A stretch of 64,000 bases of DNA, from assembly GCA_947497245.1 (NCBI GenBank), contig CANMFO010000004.1, positions 245,759 to 309,758 of the forward strand, read 5' to 3'. The translations under genes were made by a program, and so were the position numbers. The DNA comes from an uncultured Flavobacteriaceae bacterium. Lineage in GTDB: Bacteria > Bacteroidota > Bacteroidia > Flavobacteriales > Flavobacteriaceae. Positions 34,114-43,185 of this stretch are shown here, piece by piece; position 1 is the stretch's first letter; every line of letters starts with the position of its first letter. The notes beneath the pieces were generated by a model, which saw nothing but the letters and a program-made list of their open reading frames with translations, ran no database searches and was not told the DNA's origin.

Positions 34114-35466
34114 CTAAATTCCCAAAACCAGTTTGGCGATCCAAAAGTAAATCAGGATTCCAAATATATCGTTGCTGGTGGTAATAAAGGGCCCTGTGGC
34201 AATGGCAGGGTCGATGTCTCGCTTGTCCAGGAATAGCGGAATAAAGGTACCTATGATGCCCGCCACGACAATGACCACGATCAGCGAAATCGAAATGGCC
34301 AAAGCGGTGTAAAAATCCCCTTTCCAAATCCAGGTAAAGAGAAGTAGTATGGCGGCAAGGATCAGCCCGTTCAAGGTGGCGAGCAACATTTCTTTGATCA
34401 ACCTGTTGCTGATGCTCCCTTTCAGGTCGTCGTTGGCAAGTCCTTGGACTATGATGGCACTGGACTGTACCCCAACATTTCCGGCCATGGCCGCTATCAG
34501 GGGGGTGAAAAAAAAGAGGATGGCGTGTTTGTTGATCATGGTCTCGAAACCACCCATAATGGCCGCCGCGCCCAAACCGCCCAAGAGGCCCAGTATGAGC
34601 CAGGGCAGGCGGGCGCGTGTCAAATCCCAAATGCTGTCGTCGGCTTCCACGTCCTGCGAAATACCGGCCGCCAGTTGATAGTCTTTTTCGGCTTCCTCCT
34701 TGATCACGTCCACAATGTCGTCAATGGTGATCCTTCCCACGAGCCTGCCAATTTCGTCCACTACCGGAATGGCCTCCAAATCGTACTTGCTCATGATCTT
34801 GGCCACTTCTTCGGGTTTTTCATTGACGTTGACCGAATCCACTTTTGGAATATAGACTTCACTGATGTACGCCTTGGTCGAGGTGGTCAACAGGTCTTTT
34901 AGCGACAAACGCCCTTTTAGCTTATCGGCATCGTCCACTACGTAAATGGAATGGACCCGTGTCACATTTTCTGCTTGGGCCCTCATTTCCTTTACGCAGG
35001 TGAGCACATCCCAATTTTCCCTTACTTTTACGAGTTCTTTCGCCATGAGTCCACCTGCAGAGTTTTCGTTGTAGCGCAGCAGGTCCACAATGTCCTTGGC
35101 ATGTTCTTTATCCTCAATTTCGGATATTACCTCTGCAACGATCTCCTTGGGGAGTTCCCCAACGATATCGGCCGCATCATCGGTATCGAGCTCTTCCAGT
35201 TCCCCGGCGATTTCCTTGACGGACAGGTTGCCCAAAATGGCCTCGCGCACATCCTCGTCCAGTTCGGTAAGGACATCCGAGGTCTTATCGCTGTCGAGCA
35301 GTTTGATCAGGTAGGTCGCTTCGTCCTCATTGAGTTCATTGATGATTTCGGCAACATCGGCATAGTGCACCTCTTCCAAAAGCGATTGCAGGCTACTGCC
35401 GCTTTTGTCCTGGACAAGCTGTTGAATCTCGGCTACAAGTTCCTCTGTGAGTTTAAAAGGGGTCAT
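34114..35466 (-). CDS. mgtE: Magnesium transporter MgtE
   Basis: 450-residue Mg2+ channel/transporter of the inner membrane. A cytoplasmic MgtE_N superhelical domain (about 1-130, rich in Asp/Glu) is followed by a CBS pair (about 135-260: VHSIYVVDDADKLKGRLSL, then IPVVDEIGRLVGRITIDDIVD). Five membrane helices (about 285-450) contain PLIAAMAGNVGVQSSAIIVQG, which lines the pore in the family. The CBS and N domains close the pore at high Mg2+. A TAGCTTTG element lies upstream at 35498-35505. Confidence 0.95.
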   Translation of the reverse strand: MTPFKLTEELVAEIQQLVQDKSGSSLQSLLEEVHYADVAEIINELNEDEATYLIKLLDSDKTSDVLTELDEDVREAILGNLSVKEIAGELEELDTDDAADIVGELPKEIVAEVISEIEDKEHAKDIVDLLRYNENSAGGLMAKELVKVRENWDVLTCVKEMRAQAENVTRVHSIYVVDDADKLKGRLSLKDLLTTSTKAYISEVYIPKVDSVNVNEKPEEVAKIMSKYDLEAIPVVDEIGRLVGRITIDDIVDVIKEEAEKDYQLAAGISQDVEADDSIWDLTRARLPWLILGLLGGLGAAAIMGGFETMINKHAILFFFTPLIAAMAGNVGVQSSAIIVQGLANDDLKGSISNRLIKEMLLATLNGLILAAILLLFTWIWKGDFYTALAISISLIVVIVVAGIIGTFIPLFLDKRDIDPAIATGPFITTSNDIFGILIYFWIAKLVLGI

Positions 35467-35497
35467 GGCTGCCTTTTCTGCCTTTCGGCGATTCCCG

Positions 35498-35505
35498 CAA
35501 AGCTA
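35498..35505 (-). promoter_or_regulatory. TAnnTTTG promoter element of mgtE
   Basis: The minus strand reads TAGCTTTG, 31 nt before the mgtE ATG. No clear -33 element was found. Confidence 0.4.
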
Positions 35506-35632
35506 AAGAAAAAAGGTGTAAGGGTTCGCCGTTTTTCCATTTGGGATACGCGGTTGTTAAAAAGTTAGCCGGTCTATGGCCCCTGCAAGTGGTTTGGCCA
35601 CATAGCATCTTGATTGGCGCCGAGGATGGTTT

Positions 35633-36502
35633 TTAGCCCAAATCGGTTTCAATCCTTTGTGTGAGGACGATAAAGTCCGAAACCTCCAATTGCTCGGGGC
35701 GTAGGTCAAAAATGGCATCCTTCCTGAGCTCATCGGAAAGTCCAAATGTCCGGAGACTGTTGCGGAGGGTCTTCCGGCGCTGGTTGAAGGCGGTCTTGAC
35801 GACCTTGACGAACCGTTTGTGATCGCAAGGAAGGACAGGGTGTTCCTTGCGTGTCAATCGAAGCACGCCCGACTGTACCTTCGGGGGAGGGTCAAAGACC
35901 TCGGGCGGTACGGTAAACAGGTATTCCGCATTATAGAACACTTGTGCCAGCACGGAAAGGATGCCATAGGTCTTGCTTCCTGCCGTGGCACAAATGCGTT
36001 CGGCGACCTCTTTCTGGAACATCCCTGAAAATTCCGGGATATGTTCGCGAAACTCCAGCATCTTGAAAACGATCTGGGTGGAAATGTTATAGGGAAAGTT
36101 ACCGGTGATCGCAAAGGATTCCCCCCCGAACAGAGCGGACAGATCACAGTTCAAAAAATCGGCCTCAAGTACTTTCAGACTGCTCGTTCCCTGTAGAGCG
36201 TCGGGATGCTCCAGGGGAAAGCTGTGGTCGAGGTACACAATCGATTCCCGGTCCAGGTCCATCGCGACCAAATCCATGTCCCGTGCCAAAAGATATTTTG
36301 TGAGCACCCCCGTTCCCGGGCCAATTTCAATGACATTTCGATAGCCTATCAAAGACAGGGTTTCTGCAATCCGCTTCGCAATATCCTCATCTTTCAGAAA
36401 ATGTTGCCCCAGATGTTTTTTGGCCTTGACCGGGCTTTCTTCCCGTCGGGCGGTCTTGAACCTGGATCTGTGGGGGTCTTTGCTTTTTCTTTTCTTGGAC
36501 AT
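35633..36502 (-). CDS. rsmA: 16S rRNA dimethyladenosine transferase
   Basis: Dimethylates the two adjacent adenines near the 3' end of 16S rRNA during small subunit assembly. 289 residues. [15 protein letters not shown], the SAM-binding [16 protein letters not shown] and the catalytic [11 protein letters not shown] motif are present. The N-terminus has about 25 extra basic residues before KAKKHLGQ ([16 protein letters not shown]); no other ATG exists, so the extension is either real or the start is a non-ATG codon. Confidence 0.95.
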   Translation of the reverse strand: MSKKRKSKDPHRSRFKTARREESPVKAKKHLGQHFLKDEDIAKRIAETLSLIGYRNVIEIGPGTGVLTKYLLARDMDLVAMDLDRESIVYLDHSFPLEHPDALQGTSSLKVLEADFLNCDLSALFGGESFAITGNFPYNISTQIVFKMLEFREHIPEFSGMFQKEVAERICATAGSKTYGILSVLAQVFYNAEYLFTVPPEVFDPPPKVQSGVLRLTRKEHPVLPCDHKRFVKVVKTAFNQRRKTLRNSLRTFGLSDELRKDAIFDLRPEQLEVSDFIVLTQRIETDLG

Positions 36503-36528
36503 CTATCCGATTTTGCGGCAAGTTAGTT

Positions 36529-36831
36529 CTAAATCCCTATATACACCCAGGCCGACCTTCCCGAGGCCAAGGTGGTTTTCGTTCGTTTGTAGCGCTCCCC
36601 CTCATACCCATCTGCCACCAGCAGTTCTGCATGGGAAATTTCGTAGACCGTTCCTGGGACCAGATCGGAACGGTCTCCGGTGCTGCGTACGGTGGGAAAT
36701 TGTCCATAGACCCTTTCCCCGGAGATCTGATACCCCCTCAATCCATCGGAATGGCCCGTCAGTTTTCGTGCAAAGATCCCAAGTTGAACATCCTTGTCCT
36801 GAAGGCTTCCATATGTGAAGAGCAGTTCCAT
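36529..36831 (-). CDS. Gamma-glutamylcyclotransferase-fold protein
   Basis: 100-residue GGCT-like (AIG2-like) domain. FTYGSLQDKDVQ carries the substrate loop YGSL and the catalytic Glu is expected in GYEGERYKR. No signal peptide. It may act on gamma-glutamyl amines or peptides; the substrate cannot be read. Lies between rsmA and a DUF4286 gene on the same strand with small gaps. Confidence 0.87.
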   Translation of the reverse strand: MELLFTYGSLQDKDVQLGIFARKLTGHSDGLRGYQISGERVYGQFPTVRSTGDRSDLVPGTVYEISHAELLVADGYEGERYKRTKTTLASGRSAWVYIGI

Positions 36832-36846
36832 GGGTTATTATGTTTG

Positions 36847-37158
36847 TCAGTGTTCGCTGACTATTTCCAACTCCGTCCTAAAGGAAACGAACTTGCCCGG
36901 GAAAAGCCTTAGGGCATCCTCGCGTAGACCAGGGGCATCTTCTTTATAATATTTTTGGAGGCTTGCCCGATCCACGGTCTTAAATTGCACGGAATAGGTA
37001 ATGCCGCCCATATCTTCCTCTACCAGGACCTTGCACATTTTGGCGCTCAGGAATTTTCCGGTGGCCATAACATCCGGGATATGGATTTCTTTCATCCATC
37101 GGAGCCATTCATCATGAACGGACTCTTCGATGTTGGTGGTGACGTTGTATATGTACAT
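36847..37158 (-). CDS. DUF4286 protein
   Basis: 103 residues from the ATG at 37158 (MYIYNVTTNIEESVHDEWLRWM). Compact ferredoxin-like alpha/beta fold of the DUF4286 family, common in Bacteroidota and functionally uncharacterised. An in-frame start at 37278 would add a Trp/Cys-rich, unconserved-looking segment and is rejected. Ends 15 nt before the GGCT-type gene. Confidence 0.86.
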   Translation of the reverse strand: MYIYNVTTNIEESVHDEWLRWMKEIHIPDVMATGKFLSAKMCKVLVEEDMGGITYSVQFKTVDRASLQKYYKEDAPGLREDALRLFPGKFVSFRTELEIVSEH

Positions 37159-37283
37159 TTTTTCAAGTTCAGGTTCAAGAATCGCAACGGGCCCCGGCCA
37201 AGGCCACAAAAGACAGCGGCACCAACCATCCGGGAACACGTATGGCCCCTTTTGGAGCCTGTTACTGCTTGCCTGCACCCGCT

Positions 37284-39068
37284 TTAATTGATACGGTCCC
37301 CACGCAGAGTCCTAAAATGCTTCCGGGCCTGGGGAAAGTAATAACTGTCCTGGTAATTATAGATGATCTTCTCGTAATGTTCCTTAGCTTTTTCCGGGAG
37401 GCCCATGGTATTTCGATAGAGTTCGGCCAGCGCAAAGAGGGCGTCATCGGCCAAAATACTGTTTCCGTAAAACGTCACAATTTTTCGGTAGTTGAACTCC
37501 GCTGCTTCAAAATCCTTGATGCTTTCCAGCAGTTCACCCTGTTTTAGGAGTGCCTCGTCCTCTATTTTTTCCCCTTTGTGGTGCTGCAGGATGTCGTCCA
37601 AGGTGGTGATGGCCTCCACCGTCTTGTTCTGATAGGCCAACAGGTCGGCTCGGGCGTATTTTTTTAGCGCGGTCTGGGTGGAATCTTCCAATGAATTGTC
37701 GGATATCAACAGGCTCAATTGCATGGCGTCGTTCGCGATCAATTGGGAGGTAGAACCTCGGAGCACTTTTAACTGGGTGAGGGCCCAGTCAAAATCACCT
37801 TTGTAAAAACTGGTCTGGGCGACTTTAAAACGGGCATCTTGGCCCAAGACATCGTTTTTTAGACTTTTTTGGATCTGGGTAAAATAGATCAAGGCCTCAT
37901 TGAACTTTTGGTCAAACACCAGGATGTCGCCAAGGGCCAACTTTATGAAGGCCTTTCCTCGCAGGTTCAACGGGAGTCCTAAGCTTTTTTTGAGAATGTC
38001 GATGGCCTCTTGGGGGCGGTCTTTTTTGAAAGTCAGGAAATTGGCATAGGCCACCTGAAGCTGAAGGGTTTGGTTCTTATAGCCGTGAAGGGCCATAAGT
38101 TCCTGGTAACGCCTTTGTATCTGCCCCAATTTTTTTTCATCCGCATCCAAAAGCTGTAGGTCGATCAGGTTCAATTGGGCGTTTAATTTGGTCACCTCTT
38201 CATCGGCATTTTCAACGATGAACTCGAAAATCTCCTGGGCCGCCTCGTGGTCCTTGTCCTCCAGGGTCTGGTTGCCGAGGCTTTCCAACCGCTGGATGGT
38301 GGTTCCCCCTGTTCGATTGAAAATGGCCTTTTCCTGCCGGAACGCACTTGCGTACTGTTTTTGCTGTACAAAGAGCCAGCTCAAAAGGTCGTTCCAAAGC
38401 ACCTTTGGGTCTCGCTGTGCCCTCCGCAGTAAGATTTTTTTGAACTTGATATTGTTTTCATTTTCAGGATCGGAGGTCACGAAATCATGGATGCTCCGCA
38501 ATATGTTCGATTTGGAGGCCCTGCCCTCCCTGATCAATTTGAGGTAGGCATCGTACATCTTGTCGATATCGCCCTGTTCTCCATAAACACGAGCCTTTTG
38601 ATAGTTGTAGTCCAATTTGGGATTCAGTTCCATGGCTTTGGAATAGGCGTCCAATGCCTCGTCCAAGAGGGCATATTTTTGGAACCTAAAGCCAATGGCG
38701 TATCCAAAATTGGGGTTTTCTTCAATTTTGGAAAGCGCTAAGTTATAGTACTCCCTGGCTTTTTCCGGATGATCCTGTAAGGTGTGGTTATAGCCGAGTT
38801 CGATATAAAAGGTAGGATAGGCCCTTTTGTTGCGCAATACTTTCAAAAGGAGGTTTTCAGCGTCTTGATAGCGTTCCAGTTGTTGATAGCACGCAATCAA
38901 TTCTTCCACGTAATCGGTACGTGCCGGATTTTGCCGCACCAATTTTTCATAAAAGACCACTGCTTTTTCGTAATCCCCATCGTTCAAATACTGCTTGGCC
39001 AGGAAATCATCTTGGGAATGCGCCAAAAGGGAAACGCAAAAAGCGATAAGGAAAACGATTTGCCTCAA
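37284..39068 (-). CDS. Secreted TPR-repeat protein
   Basis: 594 residues with a signal peptide (MRQIVFLIAFCVSLLAHSQ) and TPR-like helical repeats along almost the whole length (NDGDYEKAVVFYEKLVRQNP, then ERYQDAENLLLKVLRN, to GLPEKAKEHYEKIIYNY). Probably a periplasmic scaffold or envelope assembly factor. The start codon is TTG; no ATG occurs before the signal sequence. Separated from serS by 64 nt. Confidence 0.85.
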   Translation of the reverse strand: MRQIVFLIAFCVSLLAHSQDDFLAKQYLNDGDYEKAVVFYEKLVRQNPARTDYVEELIACYQQLERYQDAENLLLKVLRNKRAYPTFYIELGYNHTLQDHPEKAREYYNLALSKIEENPNFGYAIGFRFQKYALLDEALDAYSKAMELNPKLDYNYQKARVYGEQGDIDKMYDAYLKLIREGRASKSNILRSIHDFVTSDPENENNIKFKKILLRRAQRDPKVLWNDLLSWLFVQQKQYASAFRQEKAIFNRTGGTTIQRLESLGNQTLEDKDHEAAQEIFEFIVENADEEVTKLNAQLNLIDLQLLDADEKKLGQIQRRYQELMALHGYKNQTLQLQVAYANFLTFKKDRPQEAIDILKKSLGLPLNLRGKAFIKLALGDILVFDQKFNEALIYFTQIQKSLKNDVLGQDARFKVAQTSFYKGDFDWALTQLKVLRGSTSQLIANDAMQLSLLISDNSLEDSTQTALKKYARADLLAYQNKTVEAITTLDDILQHHKGEKIEDEALLKQGELLESIKDFEAAEFNYRKIVTFYGNSILADDALFALAELYRNTMGLPEKAKEHYEKIIYNYQDSYYFPQARKHFRTLRGDRIN

Positions 39069-39132
39069 ATGCAGGTTTTTTTCAAAGATACACAGAAACC
39101 GACCAAGCAGCTGTTAAGGATATCAAAAGGGC

Positions 39133-40404
39133 CTATTCGATTCGATCAAACCCGCAATAGGGAACCAGGACTTCCGGGACCTGAACGCCATTGGCCGTTT
39201 GGTAGTTTTCCAAAATGCCCGCCAGTACCCTTGGCAAGGCCAATGAACTGCCGTTCAGGGTATGGGCGAGCCGACTTTTTCCCTCCCCGTCCTTAAAACG
39301 CAATTTTAACCTGTTCGCCTGATACGTTTCAAAGTTGGAGACCGAGCTGATCTCCAGCCAACGGTCCTGGGCTGCCGAAAACACTTCAAAATCATAGGTA
39401 AGGGCCGAGGTAAAACCTAGATCGCCCCCACAAAGCCGGAGGATACGAAATGGGAGTTGCAACTCCCTCAGAATGTTCTTGACATGTTCCACCATGCCGT
39501 CCAGGGCGGTATGGGAATCGTTTGGATGCTCCACCCGTACGATTTCCACCTTGTCGAATTGGTGAAGCCGGTTAAGTCCGCGTACATGGGCACCATAACT
39601 TCCGGCCTCCCTTCGAAAGCAGGGGGTGTACGCCGTATAGCAAATGGGGAAATCCTTCTCGTTGAGAATGACATCGCGCAGCATATTGGTGACCGGTACT
39701 TCCGCAGTGGGGATCAGGTACAGGTCATCTTCCCCTACGTGGTACATTTGTCCCTCTTTATCCGGCAGTTGTCCGGTACCCAGACCGGAGGTTTCGTTCA
39801 CCAAGTGCGGAACCTGCATTTCGATGTAGCCCGCTTCGGTATTTTTATCCAGGAAGTACGAGATCAGGGCCCGCTGCAACCGGGCCCCCTTTCCCTTATA
39901 AACGGGGAAACCGGCACCGGTGATCTTTACTCCGAGCTCAAAATCGATGATATCGTATTTCTTCGCGAGTTCCCAATGGGGCAGTGCATTGGTTTCCAGC
40001 TTGGGGATATCCCCCTCTGCGAAGACTTCCTCGTTATCTTCGTCGGAATTCCCCGCAGGAACCAAGGGGTTGGGAACATTGGGGATTTGATACAGCAGGG
40101 TCTGGAGTTCTTCCGCTGCCTGGTTCAGGGTCTCCCCCAAGCGCTTGGCATCTTCCTTCAAGCTCCCTGTTTTTTCCTTTAAGACATTGGCCTCCTGAGC
40201 CTTTCCGGTTTTGAACAGTTCGCCAATTTCCTTCGAGAGCTTGTTCGATTCCGCTAGGGTCGCATCCAATTTGGTCTGGGTGGCACGGCGTTTTTCATCC
40301 AACCCCACCACTTGGGCAATCAAAGGGGCGGCATCGATGTTTCGCTTTTTCAAGGCGTTGATGATCTCGTCTTTTTGGTCCCTGATGGCCTGTAGCTGTA
40401 ACAT
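39133..40404 (-). CDS. serS: Seryl-tRNA synthetase
   Basis: 423 residues, charges tRNA-Ser. An N-terminal coiled-coil arm (about 30-105) contacts the tRNA and is followed by a class II catalytic core: motif 2 FRREAGSYGAHVRGLNRLHQF and motif 3 NGSSLALPRVLAGILENYQ. A TAAATTTG promoter element lies 19 nt upstream of the ATG. Confidence 0.97.
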   Translation of the reverse strand: MLQLQAIRDQKDEIINALKKRNIDAAPLIAQVVGLDEKRRATQTKLDATLAESNKLSKEIGELFKTGKAQEANVLKEKTGSLKEDAKRLGETLNQAAEELQTLLYQIPNVPNPLVPAGNSDEDNEEVFAEGDIPKLETNALPHWELAKKYDIIDFELGVKITGAGFPVYKGKGARLQRALISYFLDKNTEAGYIEMQVPHLVNETSGLGTGQLPDKEGQMYHVGEDDLYLIPTAEVPVTNMLRDVILNEKDFPICYTAYTPCFRREAGSYGAHVRGLNRLHQFDKVEIVRVEHPNDSHTALDGMVEHVKNILRELQLPFRILRLCGGDLGFTSALTYDFEVFSAAQDRWLEISSVSNFETYQANRLKLRFKDGEGKSRLAHTLNGSSLALPRVLAGILENYQTANGVQVPEVLVPYCGFDRIE

Positions 40405-40422
40405 TTGTCTTTATTTAAGCTG

Positions 40423-40430
40423 CAAATTTA
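40423..40430 (-). promoter_or_regulatory. TAnnTTTG promoter element of serS
   Basis: The minus strand reads TAAATTTG with TTTG 14 nt further upstream, a short but plausible spacing. Confidence 0.45.
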
Positions 40431-40489
40431 AACGATCTTCTACTCAAAACGCATACATTTAGGGCAGATATCACTAAAGAAAAAGCAAA

Positions 40490-40870
40490 ATGGTATTTGA
40501 ACATTTCGCACTGAACGTCCAAAATATTCAGGATGTCGTGTCATGGTACGTATCCCATTTGGGATTGAAGATTGTAAGTAGGCAGGAGGAAGCACCGTTT
40601 ATGACCTTTTTGGCCGATTCCTCGGACCGGGTCATCCTTGAGCTGTACCATCGGCCCGATGCGGCCATTACCGACTTCACCGCGCAACACCAGTTAACCT
40701 TTCACGTGGCATTTGTCTCGGAAAACGCCGTTTCCGATAGGGAGCGATTGATACAAATGGGGGCATCCTATGTGGAAGAGGTGAAAAAGGAGGATGGAAG
40801 CCACCTGATCATGCTTCGCGACCCGTGGGGCATGCCCCTACAGCTTTGCCAAAGGAACAAGCCGTTTTAG
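40490..40870 (+). CDS. VOC-family protein
   Basis: 126-residue vicinal oxygen chelate fold protein: EHFALNVQNIQDVVSWYVSHLGL at the start, HLIMLRDPWGMPLQLCQR at the end. Metal ligands His5 and a C-terminal Gln are plausible; the usual Glu is replaced by Gln in LQLCQ, so enzymatic activity is uncertain. Divergent from serS and convergent with the HTTM gene, 13 nt apart. Confidence 0.85.
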   Translation: MVFEHFALNVQNIQDVVSWYVSHLGLKIVSRQEEAPFMTFLADSSDRVILELYHRPDAAITDFTAQHQLTFHVAFVSENAVSDRERLIQMGASYVEEVKKEDGSHLIMLRDPWGMPLQLCQRNKPF

Positions 40871-40883
40871 AACCCATCTTTTC

Positions 40884-42206
40884 CTACTGATCTGGCTTTG
40901 GGGACAAAATCCAGTCGTGGTGCCCAAAATGATTCCAAGGCTCTTTGGCCAGATCGGTGCCGGGGTCGATAAAGGCCCTCCAGGGCTTTCCGTTGATGCT
41001 TACTTTCGAATTTACGGCAAAAATGGAGACCTCCTCCCCCTCTTGGGCGTATACTTTCTTCAGGTGTTGGGCAAACTGCCAGATAAAATCGGGATATGCG
41101 GGCATTCTACGTTTTTGTTTCGGGCTGAGATAATGGTCCAGGTCTATTATTTCGGTATCCCCTGTTTTTGGCTTCACCACCTTCAATTGAAGGCTTCCGG
41201 ACCGGCTTCTCAACATCATCCGCCAACTCATGCGATGGCCTTCCTCGGTCCATAGCACGTCGTCCTTAATAAAATGATGTCTTAAGGGAAGTGCCAATTG
41301 CACCAAAAAATAGAGCCCGAAACCGGTCAAAAAGAGGATCCTGTGCGATGGGGCCTGAACGCCACCTTCCGTATACAGCGACTTCTTTTTGAAAAAGATG
41401 TTTTTGATCGTTGCAGGCTCAAAAAAGAAGACGGTAAAGGCGAGCGACAAATAGGGGAATATCCCGATTTGAAAGACGATCGAATTGAACAAATGGAAGA
41501 AAACGGACGCAAAAAAAGCGATTTTTCTAGTGGGCCTCCAAAGAAGTGCCGGTACGACCAACAGATCGAACAAAATGCCAAAAACCCCTACGATCTTGTG
41601 CAGCCAGGCTTCCTGCAGCCATCCTCCGATAATGGGGTAGGAAGCCTTGTCGAACATCAAGATCTTGACAATGCTGAAATCGAGCCAATCTCCGTACATC
41701 TTGGCGATGGAGGCATAGGTGTACACCAGGAACAATTGCAGCACAATGGTCCACTTGACCCAACTGGGCATGGAGCCCGACCGTATGGAGGGATTGGCCT
41801 TGGCATCGAGCGCGAAATACCGGTTCGCGGGAAAAACGACCATGAATGCGGCTATTAGGATCAAGAGGTAGTAGTGGTTGTTGTACGACGTTTTCTGCAT
41901 CAGGTACACTCCTGTCCACAGCAGGGTAAAAGCAATGGTGCTGAACCGGTATTTGTACCCAAGGGCAATGAAAACCCCCAAAGACCCCATGACAAAAAAA
42001 TATCCGTACATTCCCCATCCGGGAAGGGGCTGAAGCCATTCGAAGCCGATAAAGGCAAAGGTGAATTCCGGGTCGATCAGGTTAGATTTTACCCAGCCAG
42101 TGAGTATGGCACCGTAGCATTCCAAAGCGACCAGGATACCAAAGAAAACTCTAAAGATTATCAGGGGCGCATTGTCCGTTTTGGTAAAGAGCAGTCGGTT
42201 CAGCAT
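40884..42206 (-). CDS. HTTM/vitamin K-dependent carboxylase-like membrane protein
   Basis: 440 residues from the ATG at 42206. The N-terminal two-thirds has several membrane helices of the HTTM family (horizontally transferred transmembrane domain, related to gamma-glutamyl carboxylase), with segments such as FFGILVALECYGAILTG and the WTIVLQLFLVYTYASIAKM helix. A C-terminal soluble region follows (about 310-440). The stop of ribF and this start share an A (TGATG), so the two are translationally coupled. Substrate unknown. Confidence 0.85.
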   Translation of the reverse strand: MLNRLLFTKTDNAPLIIFRVFFGILVALECYGAILTGWVKSNLIDPEFTFAFIGFEWLQPLPGWGMYGYFFVMGSLGVFIALGYKYRFSTIAFTLLWTGVYLMQKTSYNNHYYLLILIAAFMVVFPANRYFALDAKANPSIRSGSMPSWVKWTIVLQLFLVYTYASIAKMYGDWLDFSIVKILMFDKASYPIIGGWLQEAWLHKIVGVFGILFDLLVVPALLWRPTRKIAFFASVFFHLFNSIVFQIGIFPYLSLAFTVFFFEPATIKNIFFKKKSLYTEGGVQAPSHRILFLTGFGLYFLVQLALPLRHHFIKDDVLWTEEGHRMSWRMMLRSRSGSLQLKVVKPKTGDTEIIDLDHYLSPKQKRRMPAYPDFIWQFAQHLKKVYAQEGEEVSIFAVNSKVSINGKPWRAFIDPGTDLAKEPWNHFGHHDWILSPKPDQ

Positions 42207-43132
42207 CACCTGGAAATTATGGACATTGCCGTTTCCCTGTCTTTTTGGAGCTGCTTTTTTAGGTCTTCGACCGAATCGAATTTATGTTCATCCCGGATGC
42301 GCTCCAGAATAGCCACTTGAATTTCCGTGTCGTACAGATCTTGGTCAAAATCAAAGAAATGCACCTCGATACTCCGCTCCGTCCCTGATACGGTGGGGTT
42401 GTAGCCGATGTTCATCATGCCGTGGACCTCGGTTCCCCCGATCGTGCCGCTGACCACGTAAACCCCGTTTTTTGGAATCAGTTTGTAGGAGGCTTCAATG
42501 TGCAGGTTGGCCGTGGGAAAGTTGAGCTGTCTGCCCAGTCCCTTTCCTTTTTTGACCGTTCCAGTGAGCATATAGGCATATCCCAGGAACGTATTGGCCG
42601 TTTCAATATCACCTTCTTCCAGGGCCTTTCGAATTTTGGTGGAACTTACGGAAATCTCATTGATCTCTTGGGCCGGTATCTCTTCCACTTCAAAATCCAG
42701 GGTGCTGCCAAAGGCCATCAAATCGGTGATATTGGCATTTCTGTTCCGCCCGAACCTGTGATCGTACCCGATAATGATTTTTTTGGTCTTTAAGTTGTTC
42801 ACTAGGATATCCCGTACAAATTCCGTCGCCGACAAGCGTGAAAATTCTTGGGTAAAGGGATGAATGATCAAATAATCAAGCCCCAATTGCCTCAAAATCC
42901 TGGTTTTTTCCTCGATCGTGTTCAGGAGTTTGATATCGGCATCTTTTTGCAAGACCATTCGGGGATGTGGGAAAAAAGTGAGTACCGTGGATTTGAGCCC
43001 CATTTCGCGGGCATTTTTGATGAGTCGTTCCAAAATGGTCCGATGGCCGATGTGCACCCCGTCAAAAGTACCTATGGTAATTACAACAGAGTGCCGTTTG
43101 TCGTAATTCGCAATGCTTTGGACTGTTACCAC
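42206..43132 (-). CDS. ribF: Bifunctional riboflavin kinase / FAD synthetase
   Basis: Makes FMN and then FAD from riboflavin. 308 residues. The N-terminal adenylyltransferase domain has VVITIGTFDGVHIGHRTIL and GYDHRFGRNRNANI. The C-terminal kinase domain has GKGLGRQLNFPTANL and GMMNIGYNPTV. The start codon is GTG; no ATG is placed upstream. Coupled to the HTTM gene. Divergent from the metalloprotease gene. Confidence 0.95.
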   Translation of the reverse strand: MVTVQSIANYDKRHSVVITIGTFDGVHIGHRTILERLIKNAREMGLKSTVLTFFPHPRMVLQKDADIKLLNTIEEKTRILRQLGLDYLIIHPFTQEFSRLSATEFVRDILVNNLKTKKIIIGYDHRFGRNRNANITDLMAFGSTLDFEVEEIPAQEINEISVSSTKIRKALEEGDIETANTFLGYAYMLTGTVKKGKGLGRQLNFPTANLHIEASYKLIPKNGVYVVSGTIGGTEVHGMMNIGYNPTVSGTERSIEVHFFDFDQDLYDTEIQVAILERIRDEHKFDSVEDLKKQLQKDRETAMSIISR

Positions 43133-43185
43133 TTAGAAGATGATGATAAAAAGACTTATATTTGGTTTTGGTTAAAACCCCCTTG